From positions 124,001-188,000 of the forward strand of contig NZ_JAHCLR010000001.1 of assembly GCF_018455725.1 (NCBI RefSeq): 64,000 nt of DNA, in the 5' to 3' direction. This stretch comes from Mycolicibacter acidiphilus (GTDB lineage Bacteria; Actinomycetota; Actinomycetes; Mycobacteriales; Mycobacteriaceae). A program made the position numbers and the translations under genes. The notes under the pieces are model-generated. The model saw only the letters and a list, made by a program, of their open reading frames with translations. It did no database searches and was not told the origin of the DNA. This document shows positions 48,349 to 57,478 of the stretch, piece by piece; within the stretch, counting starts at the first letter, position 1, and each line of letters starts with the position of its first letter.

Positions 48349-49443
48349 GTGACACATTCCTCCCGTCGGGCGCGGCTGCGCGCCGCGATCACCGCGGCGG
48401 ATCTGGACGCGATCCTGGTCACAGACCTGGTCAATGTGCGTTATCTGTCCGGGTTCACCGGCTCGGCCGGCGCGCTGCTGGTCTACGCCGACGACCGGCC
48501 CACGGTGCTGGCCACTGACGGCCGGTACCGCACCCAGGCGGCCCGCCAGGCACCGGATCTGTCGGTCCTCATCGAACGGGCCGGAGCGAGCCGGCTGGCG
48601 GCCGGTGCGGCCGAGTCGGGGGTGCGCCGGCTCGGTTTCGAGGCCGATGTCGTCACCGTCGACGCCTTCGACACGCTGTCGGCCGCCGCCGAGGGCGTCA
48701 ACCTGGTGCGCGCGGCGGGCAGCGTGGAGGCGCTGCGCGAGACCAAGGACGCCGGCGAGGTGGCCCTGCTGCGGCTGGCGTGCGAGGCGGCAGACGCCGC
48801 GCTGACGGATCTGCTGGCCCGCGGCGGGCTGCGCCCGGGCCGTACCGAACGCGAGGTGCGCCGGGAGCTGGAGTCGCTGATGCTCGACCACGGCGCCGAC
48901 GCGGCGTCGTTCGAGACGATCGTGGCCACCGGCGCCAACTCGGCGGTCCCGCACCACCGGCCGACCGATGCGGTGCTGACCGCCGGTGATCTCGTCAAGA
49001 TCGACTTCGGGGCGCTGGTGGCCGGCTACCACTCCGACATGACCCGGACGTTCGTGCTGGGTTCCCCCGCGGACTGGCAGCGGGAGATCTACCAGGTGGT
49101 CGCCGACGCCCAGAGCGCCGGCCGGGCAGCGCTGGAACCCGGCGCCGACCTGCGGGCGGTGGATGCCGCCGCCCGCGAGGTGATCGCCGCCGCCGGGTAC
49201 GCCGAGACCTTCAGTCACGGCCTGGGGCACGGGGTGGGCCTGCGGATTCATGAAGCGCCGGGAATCAACGCGACGGCCGCAGGTACACTGCTTGCCGGTG
49301 CCGTGGTGACCGTGGAACCCGGTGTCTATCTGCCCGAACGCGGCGGTGTCCGCATCGAGGACACCCTCGTTGTCGCTGACACCCCCGGGCAGACCCCAGA
49401 ACTGCTGACTCGGTTCCCCAGGGAACTGACCATCGTGACCTAA
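48349..49443 (+). CDS. pepQ: M24-family Xaa-Pro peptidase
   Basis: A 364-residue creatinase/aminopeptidase P-fold peptidase that removes residues next to proline. The N-terminal domain ([20 protein letters not shown]) is followed by the catalytic domain with metal ligands in [19 protein letters not shown] (two Asp), [10 protein letters not shown] (His), [11 protein letters not shown] and [11 protein letters not shown] (two Glu), so the site is complete. The GTG start is 33 bases from the divergent membrane-protein gene. It precedes efp by 16 bases, the classical pepQ-efp-nusB set. Confidence 0.93.
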   Translation: MTHSSRRARLRAAITAADLDAILVTDLVNVRYLSGFTGSAGALLVYADDRPTVLATDGRYRTQAARQAPDLSVLIERAGASRLAAGAAESGVRRLGFEADVVTVDAFDTLSAAAEGVNLVRAAGSVEALRETKDAGEVALLRLACEAADAALTDLLARGGLRPGRTEREVRRELESLMLDHGADAASFETIVATGANSAVPHHRPTDAVLTAGDLVKIDFGALVAGYHSDMTRTFVLGSPADWQREIYQVVADAQSAGRAALEPGADLRAVDAAAREVIAAAGYAETFSHGLGHGVGLRIHEAPGINATAAGTLLAGAVVTVEPGVYLPERGGVRIEDTLVVADTPGQTPELLTRFPRELTIVT

Positions 49444-49459
49444 GAAGACGGAGAAGACC

Positions 49460-50023
49460 GTGGCCTCGACCGCTGATTTCAAGAACGGGCTGGTGCTGGT
49501 GATCGACGGCCAGCTGTGGCAGATCACCGAGTTCCAGCACGTCAAACCGGGCAAGGGTCCGGCGTTCGTGCGCACCAAGCTCAAGAACGTCGTCTCCGGC
49601 AAGGTCGTCGACAAGACCTACAACGCCGGCGTCAAGGTGGAGACCGCCACCGTCGACCGTCGCGACGCCACCTACCTGTACCGCGACGGGGCCGACTTCG
49701 TCTTCATGGACAGCCAGGACTTCGAGCAGCACCCGCTGGGTGAGGCACTCGTCGGCGACTCCGCGAACTACCTGCTGGAGGGCATGCTGGTGCAGATCGC
49801 CTTCCACAACGGCGCCGCGCTGTACCTGGAGCTCCCGGTCAGCGTCGAGCTGGTGGTCGCGAGCACCGAGCCGGGCCTGCAGGGCGACCGGTCCAGTGCC
49901 GGCACCAAGCCCGCCACCATGGAGACCGGCGCGGAGATCCAGGTGCCGCTGTTCATCAACACCGGGGACAAGCTGAAGGTCGACACCCGCGACGGCAGCT
50001 ACCTGGGCCGGGTCAACGGCTGA
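49460..50023 (+). CDS. efp: Elongation factor P
   Basis: EF-P rescues ribosomes stalled at polyproline. The 187-residue, three-domain protein has the tip loop with the conserved lysine in [15 protein letters not shown] (domain I) and the C-terminal signature [32 protein letters not shown] split across domain III. The proline-rich proteins seen here (SecD, AroK tail, TM2 protein) would be natural clients; that is inference. It starts at GTG after GAAGACGGAGAAG. The next gene, nusB, is 2 bases downstream. Confidence 0.97.
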   Translation: MASTADFKNGLVLVIDGQLWQITEFQHVKPGKGPAFVRTKLKNVVSGKVVDKTYNAGVKVETATVDRRDATYLYRDGADFVFMDSQDFEQHPLGEALVGDSANYLLEGMLVQIAFHNGAALYLELPVSVELVVASTEPGLQGDRSSAGTKPATMETGAEIQVPLFINTGDKLKVDTRDGSYLGRVNG

Positions 50024-50025
50024 CC

Positions 50026-50571
50026 GTGCCCACTCCTAAGGGCCGAGCGGCCGAGGCGGCCAAGCCCGCCAAACCCGTACGGGGACGTCATCTGGCCCGC
50101 AAGCGCGCGGTCGACCTGCTGTTCGAAGCAGAAGCGCGCGGGCTGACCGCGGCGCACACCGCGGAACTGCGCGCCGCGCTGGCCGAGCAGCAGCCCGACG
50201 TGGCGCCGCTGCACCCGTACACGGTGGCGGTCGCCGAGGGCGTGACCGCGCACAGCGCCCACATCGACGACCTGATCTCCTCGCACCTGCAGGGCTGGAC
50301 GCTGGAGCGGCTGCCGGCGGTGGACCGGGCGATCCTGCGGGTGGCGGTCTGGGAGCTGCTGCACGCCGAGGACGTGCCGGAGCCGGTCGCCGTCGACGAG
50401 GCCGTGCAGCTGGCCAAGGAACTGTCCACCGATGACTCGCCCGGTTTCGTCAACGGTGTGCTCGGTCAGGTGATGCTGGTGACGCCGTCGGCGCGGGCGG
50501 CGTCGCAGGCCGTCCGGGCGGCGGCCGAAGACACTCAGCTAGACACACCGTCGCCCGACCCGGATGCCTAG
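50026..50571 (+). CDS. nusB: Transcription antitermination factor NusB
   Basis: NusB binds boxA RNA with NusE to stop early termination in rRNA operons. The 181-residue protein has the family helices [38 protein letters not shown] and the C-terminal [20 protein letters not shown] with NGVLG. The GTG start is 2 bases after efp. A hydrophilic tail (about 30 residues) follows the NusB fold, as is common in mycobacteria. Confidence 0.95.
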   Translation: MPTPKGRAAEAAKPAKPVRGRHLARKRAVDLLFEAEARGLTAAHTAELRAALAEQQPDVAPLHPYTVAVAEGVTAHSAHIDDLISSHLQGWTLERLPAVDRAILRVAVWELLHAEDVPEPVAVDEAVQLAKELSTDDSPGFVNGVLGQVMLVTPSARAASQAVRAAAEDTQLDTPSPDPDA

Positions 50572-50574
50572 CCG

Positions 50575-50853
50575 CTAGTGCCGGGGCGGGCAGCTGCCCT
50601 GTTTGCCCCGAGGGACGCACAGCACGAGCTCGTCGGACGCATCGTGGATGCACCACAGGAAGAACTGGTCGCCGATCTGGTTCGTGCCCTCGAACGGGAC
50701 GGCTTTGGCCTCGCCGTCGCCGATCACCACCGAGTCGTCCTGCACGGCCGCCTGATGCCCCGCCGCCGTCAGCCGGTCGCAGGCCTCCTGCGCGTCGTCG
50801 GCGCCGGCGATGGCGGCGATGTATTCGTTCGCGTTCACGATTGTCTCAACCAC
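50575..50853 (-). CDS. Small conserved-looking protein, function unknown
   Basis: A 92-residue protein without signal peptide, convergent with nusB (3-base gap). It contains ANEYIAAIAGADDAQEACDR, VIGDGEAKAVPFEGTNQIGD and a cysteine-containing end (WCIHDASDELVLCVPRGK, GSC). No family is recognised. The coding frame is supported by GC-rich third positions and the tight spacing to nusB. No partner is evident. Confidence 0.6.
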   Translation of the reverse strand: MVETIVNANEYIAAIAGADDAQEACDRLTAAGHQAAVQDDSVVIGDGEAKAVPFEGTNQIGDQFFLWCIHDASDELVLCVPRGKQGSCPPRH

Positions 50854-51009
50854 GCGACCGACGTTACCGAGGGCGAAGCTGTTCCGACCATGGCATTAAT
50901 CTCCTGACTCGCAGGCCTTCCGGCCCTTGCCTATCGTCATACCGCATGGCAGCCCGCCGCGTCGGCGAAAGCCGCCCCAGGCCGGCCGGATCGAGACCAC
51001 ACTGGCGGG

Positions 51010-53736
51010 ATGGTCCGAGATGACGGCCGCGGCCGGCGACTGAGGGTGTCCGCGCTGGCGGCGGTGGCCAACCCGTCGTACTCGCGGGTCGACACCTGGA
51101 ACATGCTCGACGACGCGTGCCGCGAACTGGCCGAGGTGGACCGGGCGGGAGCCGACACCGGTCACCATGCGACACGGGTCAGACGGCTGCTGGACCGGAT
51201 CGGCAGCTACGAGCGGTACTGGCTCTTCCCGGGCGCGGCGACCGTCGCCGACTGCCGCGACAAGCTGGCCGCGATGGCGACCGTCGGGCTCTCCGACGAG
51301 GTGGCGCTGGCGGTGCGGCTGCTGTCGGAGTACGGCGACCGGGCGGCGCTGTTCGACACCTCGACCCCGCTGGCCGACCAGGAACTGCTCGCCCAGGCCC
51401 GTCATCAGCAGTTCTACACGGTGCTGCTGGCCGACGGCACGCCGTCGGAGGCACCCGACAGCCTGGCCGCCAGCCTGCGTGACCTGCGTGAGCCGGGTGA
51501 CGAGGTGCAGATCGAACTGCTGGTGGTCTCCAGCGTCGAGGACGCCATCGCCGCGGTCGCGCTCAACGGCGAGATCCAGGCGGCGATCATCCGCGACGAT
51601 GTACCGCTGCGGTCGGCCGACCCGGTGCCGCTGATGACCAACCTGATCGGCGCGGCCGACGACACTCCGGTCACCGACCACAGCTACGACGTGATCGAGT
51701 GCGCCGAATGGATGCGGGAACTGCGCCCGCACATCGACCTGTACCTGCTCACCGACGAGTCGATCGCCGCGGACACCGAGGACGAGCCGGACGTCTACGA
51801 CCGCACGTTCTACCGGCTCAACGACGTCACCGACCTGCACTCGACTGTGCTTGCCGGCATCCGGAAACGGTTCGCCACACCGTATTTCGACGCGCTGCGG
51901 GCGTACGCCGCCGAGCCGGTCGGCCAGTTCCACGCACTGCCGGTGGCTCGCGGTGCCTCCATCTTCAATTCCCGCTCACTGCAGGACATGGGGGAGTTCT
52001 ACGGCCGCAACATCTTCATGGCGGAGACGTCGTCGACCTCCGGCGGGCTGGACTCGCTGCTGGAACCGCACGGCACCATCCGCGCCGCGATGGACAAGGC
52101 GGCGATCACCTGGAACGCCGACCACAGCTACTTCGTCACCAACGGCACGTCGACCGCGAACAAGATCGTCGTGCAGGCGCTGACCCGGCCCGGCGACATC
52201 GTGCTGATCGACCGCAACTGCCACAAGTCCCACCACTACGGCCTGGTGCTGGCCGGCGCCTATCCGCTCTACCTGGACGCCTACCCGCTGGCACCGTTCG
52301 CGATCTACGGCGCGGTGCCGCTGGCCACGATCAAACAGGTGCTGCTGGATCTGGAGGCCGCCGGGCAGCTGGACCGGGTGCGGATGCTGCTGCTGACCAA
52401 CTGCACCTTCGACGGCGTCGTCTACAACCCGCGCCGGGTGATGGCGGAGGTGCTGGCGATCAAGCCGGACATCTGCTTCCTGTGGGACGAGGCGTGGTAC
52501 GCGTTCGCCACCGCGGTGCCCTGGGCGCGGCAGCGCACCGCGATGGTGGCGGCCCAGGCGCTGGAGGCCGAGCTGGCGTCGGAGTCCTACGCCGCCCGGT
52601 ATGAAGCGTGGCGGGAGTCGATGGCCGGTGTGCCGCGCAGCGAGTGGGTGAATCACCGGCTGCTGCCGGACCCCGAACTCGCCCGGATCCGGGTGTACGC
52701 CACGCATTCCACGCACAAGTCGCTGTCGGCGCTGCGGCAGGCGTCGATGATCCACGTCCGGGACCGGGACTTCAACGCCCGCAGCCGGGACGCGTTCGCG
52801 GAGGCGTTTCTGACCCACACCTCCACTTCGCCCAACCAGCAGTTGCTGGCGTCGCTGGATCTGGCCCGGCGGCAGGTCGACATCGAGGGGTTCCTGATGG
52901 TCCGCCGGGTCTACGACATGGCGCTGGTGTTCCGGCATCGGGTGCGTCGGGATCGGTTGATCGGCAAGTGGTTTCACATCCTCGACGAGGCGGACCTGAT
53001 TCCCGAGGAGTTCCGTGAGTCGGGGGTCAGCTCATATCGACAGGTGCGGGAGGGCCTGCTGACCGAGTGGAACGAGGCGTGGCGGTCCGACGAGTTCGTC
53101 CTCGACCCGACCCGGGTCACGCTGTTCATCGGCAAGACCGGGATGAACGGCTACGACTTCCGGGAGAAGATCCTGATGGCGCAGTTCGGGATTCAGATCA
53201 ACAAGACGTCGATCAACTCGGTGCTGCTGATCTTCACGATCGGCGTCACCTGGTCGAGCGTGCACTTCCTGCTCGACGTGCTGCGCCGGATCGCCACCGA
53301 GTTGGAGCGCGAGCAGGACGGCGCCGGCCCCGACGATCTGGCACTGCACCAGCGTCGGGTCGCCGAGATCACCGAGGGTCTGCCGCATCTGCCGGACTTC
53401 AGTGAGTTCGACGCGACGTTCCGGCCGGATCCGGCCTGCGCGTTCGGTGACATGCGGGCGGCGTTCTACGACGGCTACGCCGAGGGCGACCGCGAGCACG
53501 TGCTGATCGGGGAGGCCGGCCGGCGGATCGCGGAGGGTGCGACGCTGGTGTCGACGACGCTGGTGGTGCCCTATCCGCCGGGGTTCCCGGTCCTGGTGCC
53601 CGGCCAGGTGGTCTCCAAGGAGATCCTGGTGTTCCTGGCGGAACTCGACGTCAAAGAGATTCACGGCTACAACCCGGACCTGGGACTGTCGGTGTTCACC
53701 GCGGAGGCGCTGGCCCGGATCGCGGCCGGGCGCTGA
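51010..53736 (+). CDS. Large Orn/Lys/Arg decarboxylase-family PLP enzyme (Rv2531c-like)
   Basis: A 908-residue fold-type I PLP decarboxylase. Residues about 1-290 form an N-terminal wing-like domain. The PLP domain has FVTNGTSTANKIVVQALTRP, DRNCHKSHHYGLVLAGAYP, the Asp in DICFLWDEAWYAF and the Schiff-base lysine in THSTHKSLSALRQASM. The C-terminal domain ends with PYPPGFPVLVPGQVVSKEIL. It should decarboxylate a basic amino acid to a polyamine precursor, but the substrate is not fixed by sequence. It matches Rv2531c in length and order after nusB. Confidence 0.92.
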   Translation: MVRDDGRGRRLRVSALAAVANPSYSRVDTWNMLDDACRELAEVDRAGADTGHHATRVRRLLDRIGSYERYWLFPGAATVADCRDKLAAMATVGLSDEVALAVRLLSEYGDRAALFDTSTPLADQELLAQARHQQFYTVLLADGTPSEAPDSLAASLRDLREPGDEVQIELLVVSSVEDAIAAVALNGEIQAAIIRDDVPLRSADPVPLMTNLIGAADDTPVTDHSYDVIECAEWMRELRPHIDLYLLTDESIAADTEDEPDVYDRTFYRLNDVTDLHSTVLAGIRKRFATPYFDALRAYAAEPVGQFHALPVARGASIFNSRSLQDMGEFYGRNIFMAETSSTSGGLDSLLEPHGTIRAAMDKAAITWNADHSYFVTNGTSTANKIVVQALTRPGDIVLIDRNCHKSHHYGLVLAGAYPLYLDAYPLAPFAIYGAVPLATIKQVLLDLEAAGQLDRVRMLLLTNCTFDGVVYNPRRVMAEVLAIKPDICFLWDEAWYAFATAVPWARQRTAMVAAQALEAELASESYAARYEAWRESMAGVPRSEWVNHRLLPDPELARIRVYATHSTHKSLSALRQASMIHVRDRDFNARSRDAFAEAFLTHTSTSPNQQLLASLDLARRQVDIEGFLMVRRVYDMALVFRHRVRRDRLIGKWFHILDEADLIPEEFRESGVSSYRQVREGLLTEWNEAWRSDEFVLDPTRVTLFIGKTGMNGYDFREKILMAQFGIQINKTSINSVLLIFTIGVTWSSVHFLLDVLRRIATELEREQDGAGPDDLALHQRRVAEITEGLPHLPDFSEFDATFRPDPACAFGDMRAAFYDGYAEGDREHVLIGEAGRRIAEGATLVSTTLVVPYPPGFPVLVPGQVVSKEILVFLAELDVKEIHGYNPDLGLSVFTAEALARIAAGR

Positions 53737-53773
53737 TCGGGATTGGTTCGGCGTGAGCCGCCACCCGCCGCGC

Positions 53774-53826
53774 CGAGCGTGAACCTACGCTCACGCTCGT
53801 ACTTCGAGCGTGAATCTGTGTTCACG
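53774..53826. terminator. Two adjacent inverted repeats between convergent genes
   Basis: CGAGCGTGA (53774-53782) pairs with TCACGCTCG (53791-53799) around 8 bases. A second copy, CGAGCGTGAA from 53805, pairs through CGTGAA with TTCACG (53821-53826) around 6 bases. They lie between the decarboxylase and ERCC4-Lsr2 genes, which converge. They may stop transcription both ways; there is no T-run, so this is inference. Confidence 0.5.
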
Positions 53827-53838
53827 TTGGGCGCGTGC

Positions 53839-54804
53839 TCACTGGTGCGCGTCGCGCCACGCCTGCATGATCTCGGGGCGCAACCGGCCCCGGTCGGAGA
53901 CCGCCAGCCCGGTGGCGAGCGCCCAGGCGCGGACGTCGGCGGTGCGCGGCTCGGGCCGGGCCGGGGCGGCTGCGATCGACTCATCAGCGCCCAAAGTGGT
54001 TGCGGCATAACCGGCGTCCACAGCCCAGTTGTGCGCGGCCGCCAGGTAGCGGTAGGTGTACTCCTGCGCGAGCTTGCGGGTCTGGCAGAACACGATCGGC
54101 ACCGTCGGGAACGCGATCTGCAGTTCGGCCAGGGCGTCGGCGACCGCCGCCGGCTTGGCATGGGTCAGGGTGAACACCTCCGAGAACCGGTCCTCGACGA
54201 CGACTGCGGCGCGAGGCAGCGTCGTCAACTCGGTGAGCTGGTATTTCAGCTTGCCGTTGAGCAGCCCGGCGGTCAGGTCCGCCAGCGACTTGCGTTCCAC
54301 CGCGGCGACCAGCCGGCCCTCGATCGTCAGCCCATAGTCGCCGCACTGCAGGGCGGCGCGGGTGATGCTCACCGGCATCCCGGCGAAGGTGTAGCCGTAG
54401 CGCTCCCGGGTGTCGACGACGACATCCAGGCCGGCCAGTCCGGCGGCCCGTGCGGTCGGGGTGCGCACCCCGGGTCGGGACTGCTTGGCGGTGCGCGGAC
54501 TCTGCCAGAACACCACGTCGCGCCCGCGGGCGGTGGTGAACACCAACTGGGAGCGGTTCTCCCGGGCCCGGGCGGCCACCACGTCGATCGCCGCGCCGCG
54601 CCGGGTGCAGGACCGCAGTTCGACGGTCTCGATCAACTCGGGGTCCGCCGGCCAGTCCCCGGCGGGCAGTGGGTGGCAGTACAGCGCCTTGGTGCGCGGC
54701 CATACATCGGAGGTGGCGAACACCTGCCCGCCGCCCAGCGGCAGCCGCAGCAGGTAGCGCAGCCGCGACTCCGGGTTCGGGTTGACCGCGATCAGCAACT
54801 CCAC
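53839..54804 (-). CDS. ERCC4-type nuclease domain fused to an Lsr2-like DNA-binding tail
   Basis: A 321-residue protein. Residues about 125-245 form an ERCC4/XPF-type nuclease domain with VVDTRERYGYTFAGMPVSI and VAAVERKSLADLTAGLLNGK, giving the core G/VDxRE...ERK of PD-(D/E)XK structure-specific nucleases. The C-terminal 35 residues (VRAWALATGLAVSDRGRLRP) resemble the C-terminal domain of Lsr2, including a DRGRL stretch like its AT-hook-like RGR DNA contact. The N-terminal part is not recognised. A DNA repair or foreign-DNA role is plausible; not shown. The GTG start is taken for lack of a better one. Confidence 0.83.
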   Translation of the reverse strand: MELLIAVNPNPESRLRYLLRLPLGGGQVFATSDVWPRTKALYCHPLPAGDWPADPELIETVELRSCTRRGAAIDVVAARARENRSQLVFTTARGRDVVFWQSPRTAKQSRPGVRTPTARAAGLAGLDVVVDTRERYGYTFAGMPVSITRAALQCGDYGLTIEGRLVAAVERKSLADLTAGLLNGKLKYQLTELTTLPRAAVVVEDRFSEVFTLTHAKPAAVADALAELQIAFPTVPIVFCQTRKLAQEYTYRYLAAAHNWAVDAGYAATTLGADESIAAAPARPEPRTADVRAWALATGLAVSDRGRLRPEIMQAWRDAHQ

Positions 54805-54868
54805 GCCCCGAGGCTAGCGACCGCGATCGGTTCCGGGCAGCGGGCGCGCCCGACTACGCTGACCGGCG

Positions 54869-55423
54869 ATGAGCACCATCGGGCCGCCGCGACTGTCGGT
54901 GGACGACTGGGTTGCGGCCGGGTTCGCGATCCTGGCCGAGGAGGGCATCAAAGCGCTGACCATCAGCCGGCTCTGCAGCCGACTCGGGGTGACCAAGGGC
55001 AGTTTCTACTGGCATTTCGCCGACCTGGCGACCTATCGCGGCGCGCTGACCGAGACCTTCGCGGCGGTACAGGACCAGGACCGCAGCTTTTTCGACGACG
55101 CCTCCGGCCCGCCCCGGCAGCGACTGTCGGCGATGATGGCCGCGCTGATCGCCCCCCGGCACTGGATGCTGGAGCGCGCGATGCGTGAGTGGGCGCGTTC
55201 GGATGCCTCGGTTGCCGCCGCGGTGCGGGCTTCCGACCGCCGGGTGCTGGCGGCCGTGCGGCAGGTGTTCGTCGACGACGGCTTCAGCCCCGACGATGCC
55301 GACCTGCGCGCCGAAGCCACCTTCGCCGCCGGGATCGGGTTCCTGCACCTGGCGGGGCGGAGTCCCGGCTCGCAGCAGGCCGAGCGGCACGAGAGCTTCC
55401 TCGACCTGATGCTGCGACACTGA
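54869..55423 (+). CDS. TetR-family regulator
   Basis: A 184-residue TetR repressor. The helix-turn-helix is in ALTISRLCSRLGVTKGSFYW with HFADLATYRGALTETF, near residues 30-55. The C-terminal ligand domain is helical and includes HWMLERAMREWARSDASVA. It is followed after 24 bases by a flavoprotein-type gene on the same strand, and a palindrome lies in that gap. That suggests it controls the downstream gene; the ligand is unknown. Confidence 0.88.
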   Translation: MSTIGPPRLSVDDWVAAGFAILAEEGIKALTISRLCSRLGVTKGSFYWHFADLATYRGALTETFAAVQDQDRSFFDDASGPPRQRLSAMMAALIAPRHWMLERAMREWARSDASVAAAVRASDRRVLAAVRQVFVDDGFSPDDADLRAEATFAAGIGFLHLAGRSPGSQQAERHESFLDLMLRH

Positions 55424-55428
55424 CCACT

Positions 55429-55451
55429 CCATACCGAAAGGTACGGTATGG
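55429..55451 (+). promoter_or_regulatory. Palindromic operator candidate after the TetR gene
   Basis: A 23-base perfect inverted repeat: CCATACCG and CGGTATGG with a 7-base centre. It lies between the TetR gene and the acyl-CoA-dehydrogenase-like gene, and overlaps that gene's first possible ATG (55448). Such symmetry and size fit a TetR operator and imply a promoter within or just upstream of the end of the TetR gene. Confidence 0.7.
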
Positions 55452-56623
55452 TCCGGCGTGTGACGGGAACGCCCACGCTGCCGCAGGTCACCGCTGAATT
55501 CATCGACGGACTGGCCGATCGCGCCGACGAGGCCGAACGGCTGCGTCGGCTGCCAGCGGCCACCATCGACGACTACCGCGCCTCCGGGCTGGCCGGCCTG
55601 CTGGTGCCGGCCCGCCACGGCGGCGCACAGGCGGATTTCCCGCAGATCCTGGACCCGGTTCGCCGGATGGCGCACGGCTGCGTCTCCAGCGCCTGGACGC
55701 TGGGCTTCTACACCCTGCACAACTGGATGATCGCGCTGTTCGGTGAGCGTGCCCAGGATGAGGTGCTGGCCGACGGCCCGGTGCTCTGCCCGGCGCCGCT
55801 GGCCCCGACCGGGCGCGGGGTGCCGGCCGACGGCGGTATCCGGTTGAGCGGCCGATGGTCCTGGGCGACCGGGGTGGCCCACGCCGACTGGATCATGGTC
55901 GGTGCGCTCTGCGGCCTGGATGACGCGCCGTACCCGGCGCTGGTCCTGCTGCCGGCCGTCGATACCGTCGTCGAGGACGTCTGGCACACCGCCGGCATGC
56001 GCGCCACCGGATCCAACGACGTCGCCGTCGCCGATGTGCTGGTGCCCGGACACCGGGTGGTCAACGTCGCCGACGTCTACCGCGGCAACGCGCCCGGTGC
56101 CGCGCTGTGCGACGGGTCGGCGTATCGCTGGCCGATGGTGCCAGCGCTGGCACTGCTGGCCGCGATGCCGGCGCTGGGCGGCGCCGAGCGCGCCGCCGAC
56201 CTCTACGCCGAGCGGTTGAGCCGGCGGGTGCTGGCGTATTCCGGTGCGGCGCAGAAGAATCAGCCAGCCGCCCAGATCCGGCTGGCGGACGCCCGGGTGC
56301 GGTTGCGGGCGCTGCACGGTCTGCTCGACGCCACGGTGGCCCGAATCCAGGACATCGCCGCCGGCGGCGGGCACTGCGACCGGCCGACCCGCGCCGACGC
56401 GCGGGCCGCCGCCGCACACATCGTGCATGAGTCCCGCGCGGTCATCACCGATCTGCTGGCGGCGTCCGGGGCCAGTGCGCAGTTCCTCGACAACCCACTG
56501 CAGCGGATCAAACGCGATGTCGACGTCATCTGCGGGCATGTGGTCTTCGACTACGACGTGGCCCGTGAGCTGGCCGGGGCGCTGGAAGCCGGGGTGCAGG
56601 TCTCACCGGTCGCGATGATCTGA
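55448..56623 (+). CDS. Acyl-CoA dehydrogenase-fold flavoprotein (HsaA/monooxygenase type)
   Basis: A protein of up to 391 residues with the acyl-CoA dehydrogenase fold. The N-terminal helices (ADEAERLRRLPAATIDDYRA), the segment SGRWSWATGVAHADWIM and the C-terminal AFRD-like end (ASGASAQFLDNPLQRIKRDV) fit the class D flavin monooxygenases such as HsaA. It probably needs a separate flavin reductase, none of which is adjacent. The start is uncertain: ATG 55448 has AAAGG before it but lies within the operator; GTG 55460 gives 387 residues (MTGTPTLPQV). It is likely repressed by the upstream TetR protein. Confidence 0.84.
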   Translation: MVRRVTGTPTLPQVTAEFIDGLADRADEAERLRRLPAATIDDYRASGLAGLLVPARHGGAQADFPQILDPVRRMAHGCVSSAWTLGFYTLHNWMIALFGERAQDEVLADGPVLCPAPLAPTGRGVPADGGIRLSGRWSWATGVAHADWIMVGALCGLDDAPYPALVLLPAVDTVVEDVWHTAGMRATGSNDVAVADVLVPGHRVVNVADVYRGNAPGAALCDGSAYRWPMVPALALLAAMPALGGAERAADLYAERLSRRVLAYSGAAQKNQPAAQIRLADARVRLRALHGLLDATVARIQDIAAGGGHCDRPTRADARAAAAHIVHESRAVITDLLAASGASAQFLDNPLQRIKRDVDVICGHVVFDYDVARELAGALEAGVQVSPVAMI

Positions 56624-56705
56624 GCGTTCGGTCTCGGCGGGGGTAGCCCGGACAGCCGGGGTTCATGTTCGGGATGCCGACAGGGTGCCGTCGCCGATCG
56701 CGGCG

Positions 56706-57284
56706 TCAGCCGGGGTGCGGCGGGTACCAGGGATTGGTCTGCGGCGGCGGTGGGGTCGGGGGTGCGGCCAGGAACCACTGCCGGGTGGCGTCGGTGAATG
56801 CGCAGGCGATGGTCGAGACGGACGCGATGATGGGGATGAGGGCGAATCCGCTGACGACGGCGACCATCTCTGGGCCGTCGTTGTTCCCGGTGGTCTGCAT
56901 CCTCGTCCAGATGACGGTTCCGATGACGGCGAAGTTCGTGACCAAGCACGCCGCGGTGATGATGGCCCGGCTGGGCAATCGCCGGCGGGCCAGCATGATC
57001 CCGCCGACCAGGAGCCCGAGCGCGACTGAGAATGCTGTCAGTCCGGAGACCGCACCGAAAAACCTGGCAGCGGCGCTGTCGCCCGTATCGGCGGCCACGA
57101 TGACGCAGAACCCCATGTACACCAGCGAGAACGCGCAGCCGAGAAAGCTCAGCACCACAGCTGCGATGGCGGTGCGTCCGCTCGGGCCCGACGACTGACC
57201 GGTTGGAGGGCCCAGGGGTGCGCCATAGGGACTCGGGGGTTGGCCCCAGTTCGGCTGGCCGGGCGGCTGCTGCCAGGGGTTCAT
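56706..57284 (-). CDS. Proline-rich DUF4190-like membrane protein
   Basis: A 192-residue protein. Residues 1-36 are Pro/Gln/Gly-rich (MNPWQQPPGQPNWGQPPSPY). Four hydrophobic segments follow (IAAVVLSFLGCAFSLVYMGF, FFGAVSGLTAFSVALGLLVG, AIITAACLVTNFAVIGTVIW, MVAVVSGFALIPIIASVST). It ends in another Pro run. The layout is like DUF4190 and similar small actinobacterial membrane proteins, but the match is loose. No function can be given. Confidence 0.68.
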   Translation of the reverse strand: MNPWQQPPGQPNWGQPPSPYGAPLGPPTGQSSGPSGRTAIAAVVLSFLGCAFSLVYMGFCVIVAADTGDSAAARFFGAVSGLTAFSVALGLLVGGIMLARRRLPSRAIITAACLVTNFAVIGTVIWTRMQTTGNNDGPEMVAVVSGFALIPIIASVSTIACAFTDATRQWFLAAPPTPPPPQTNPWYPPHPG

Positions 57285-57437
57285 GGTGACGCAGGCTAAC
57301 AGCCGCCCACCTCGCCGAGTGGGTATCCGGCATCGGACCTGCCGAGATCAGCGTGCCTGAATTTCCACTCGGCGCGCGGGGCTCAGCGCTCCAGCGCCCG
57401 GATGCCGTGCTGTTGACGACGGTCGGCCCGTCGACCT

Positions 57438-57455
57438 AATATCGGAAGCGATATT
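57438..57455 (+). promoter_or_regulatory. Palindromic operator candidate upstream of the FAD monooxygenase
   Basis: AATATCG-GAAG-CGATATT is a perfect 18-base inverted repeat, 23 bases upstream of the FAD monooxygenase start and unusually AT-rich for its surroundings. It fits a TetR-type operator; the TetR gene at 58692, third-to-last in this unit, is the natural candidate. Confidence 0.72.
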
Positions 57456-57478
57456 CACGTTCTGCTTCGAGGAGTGTC

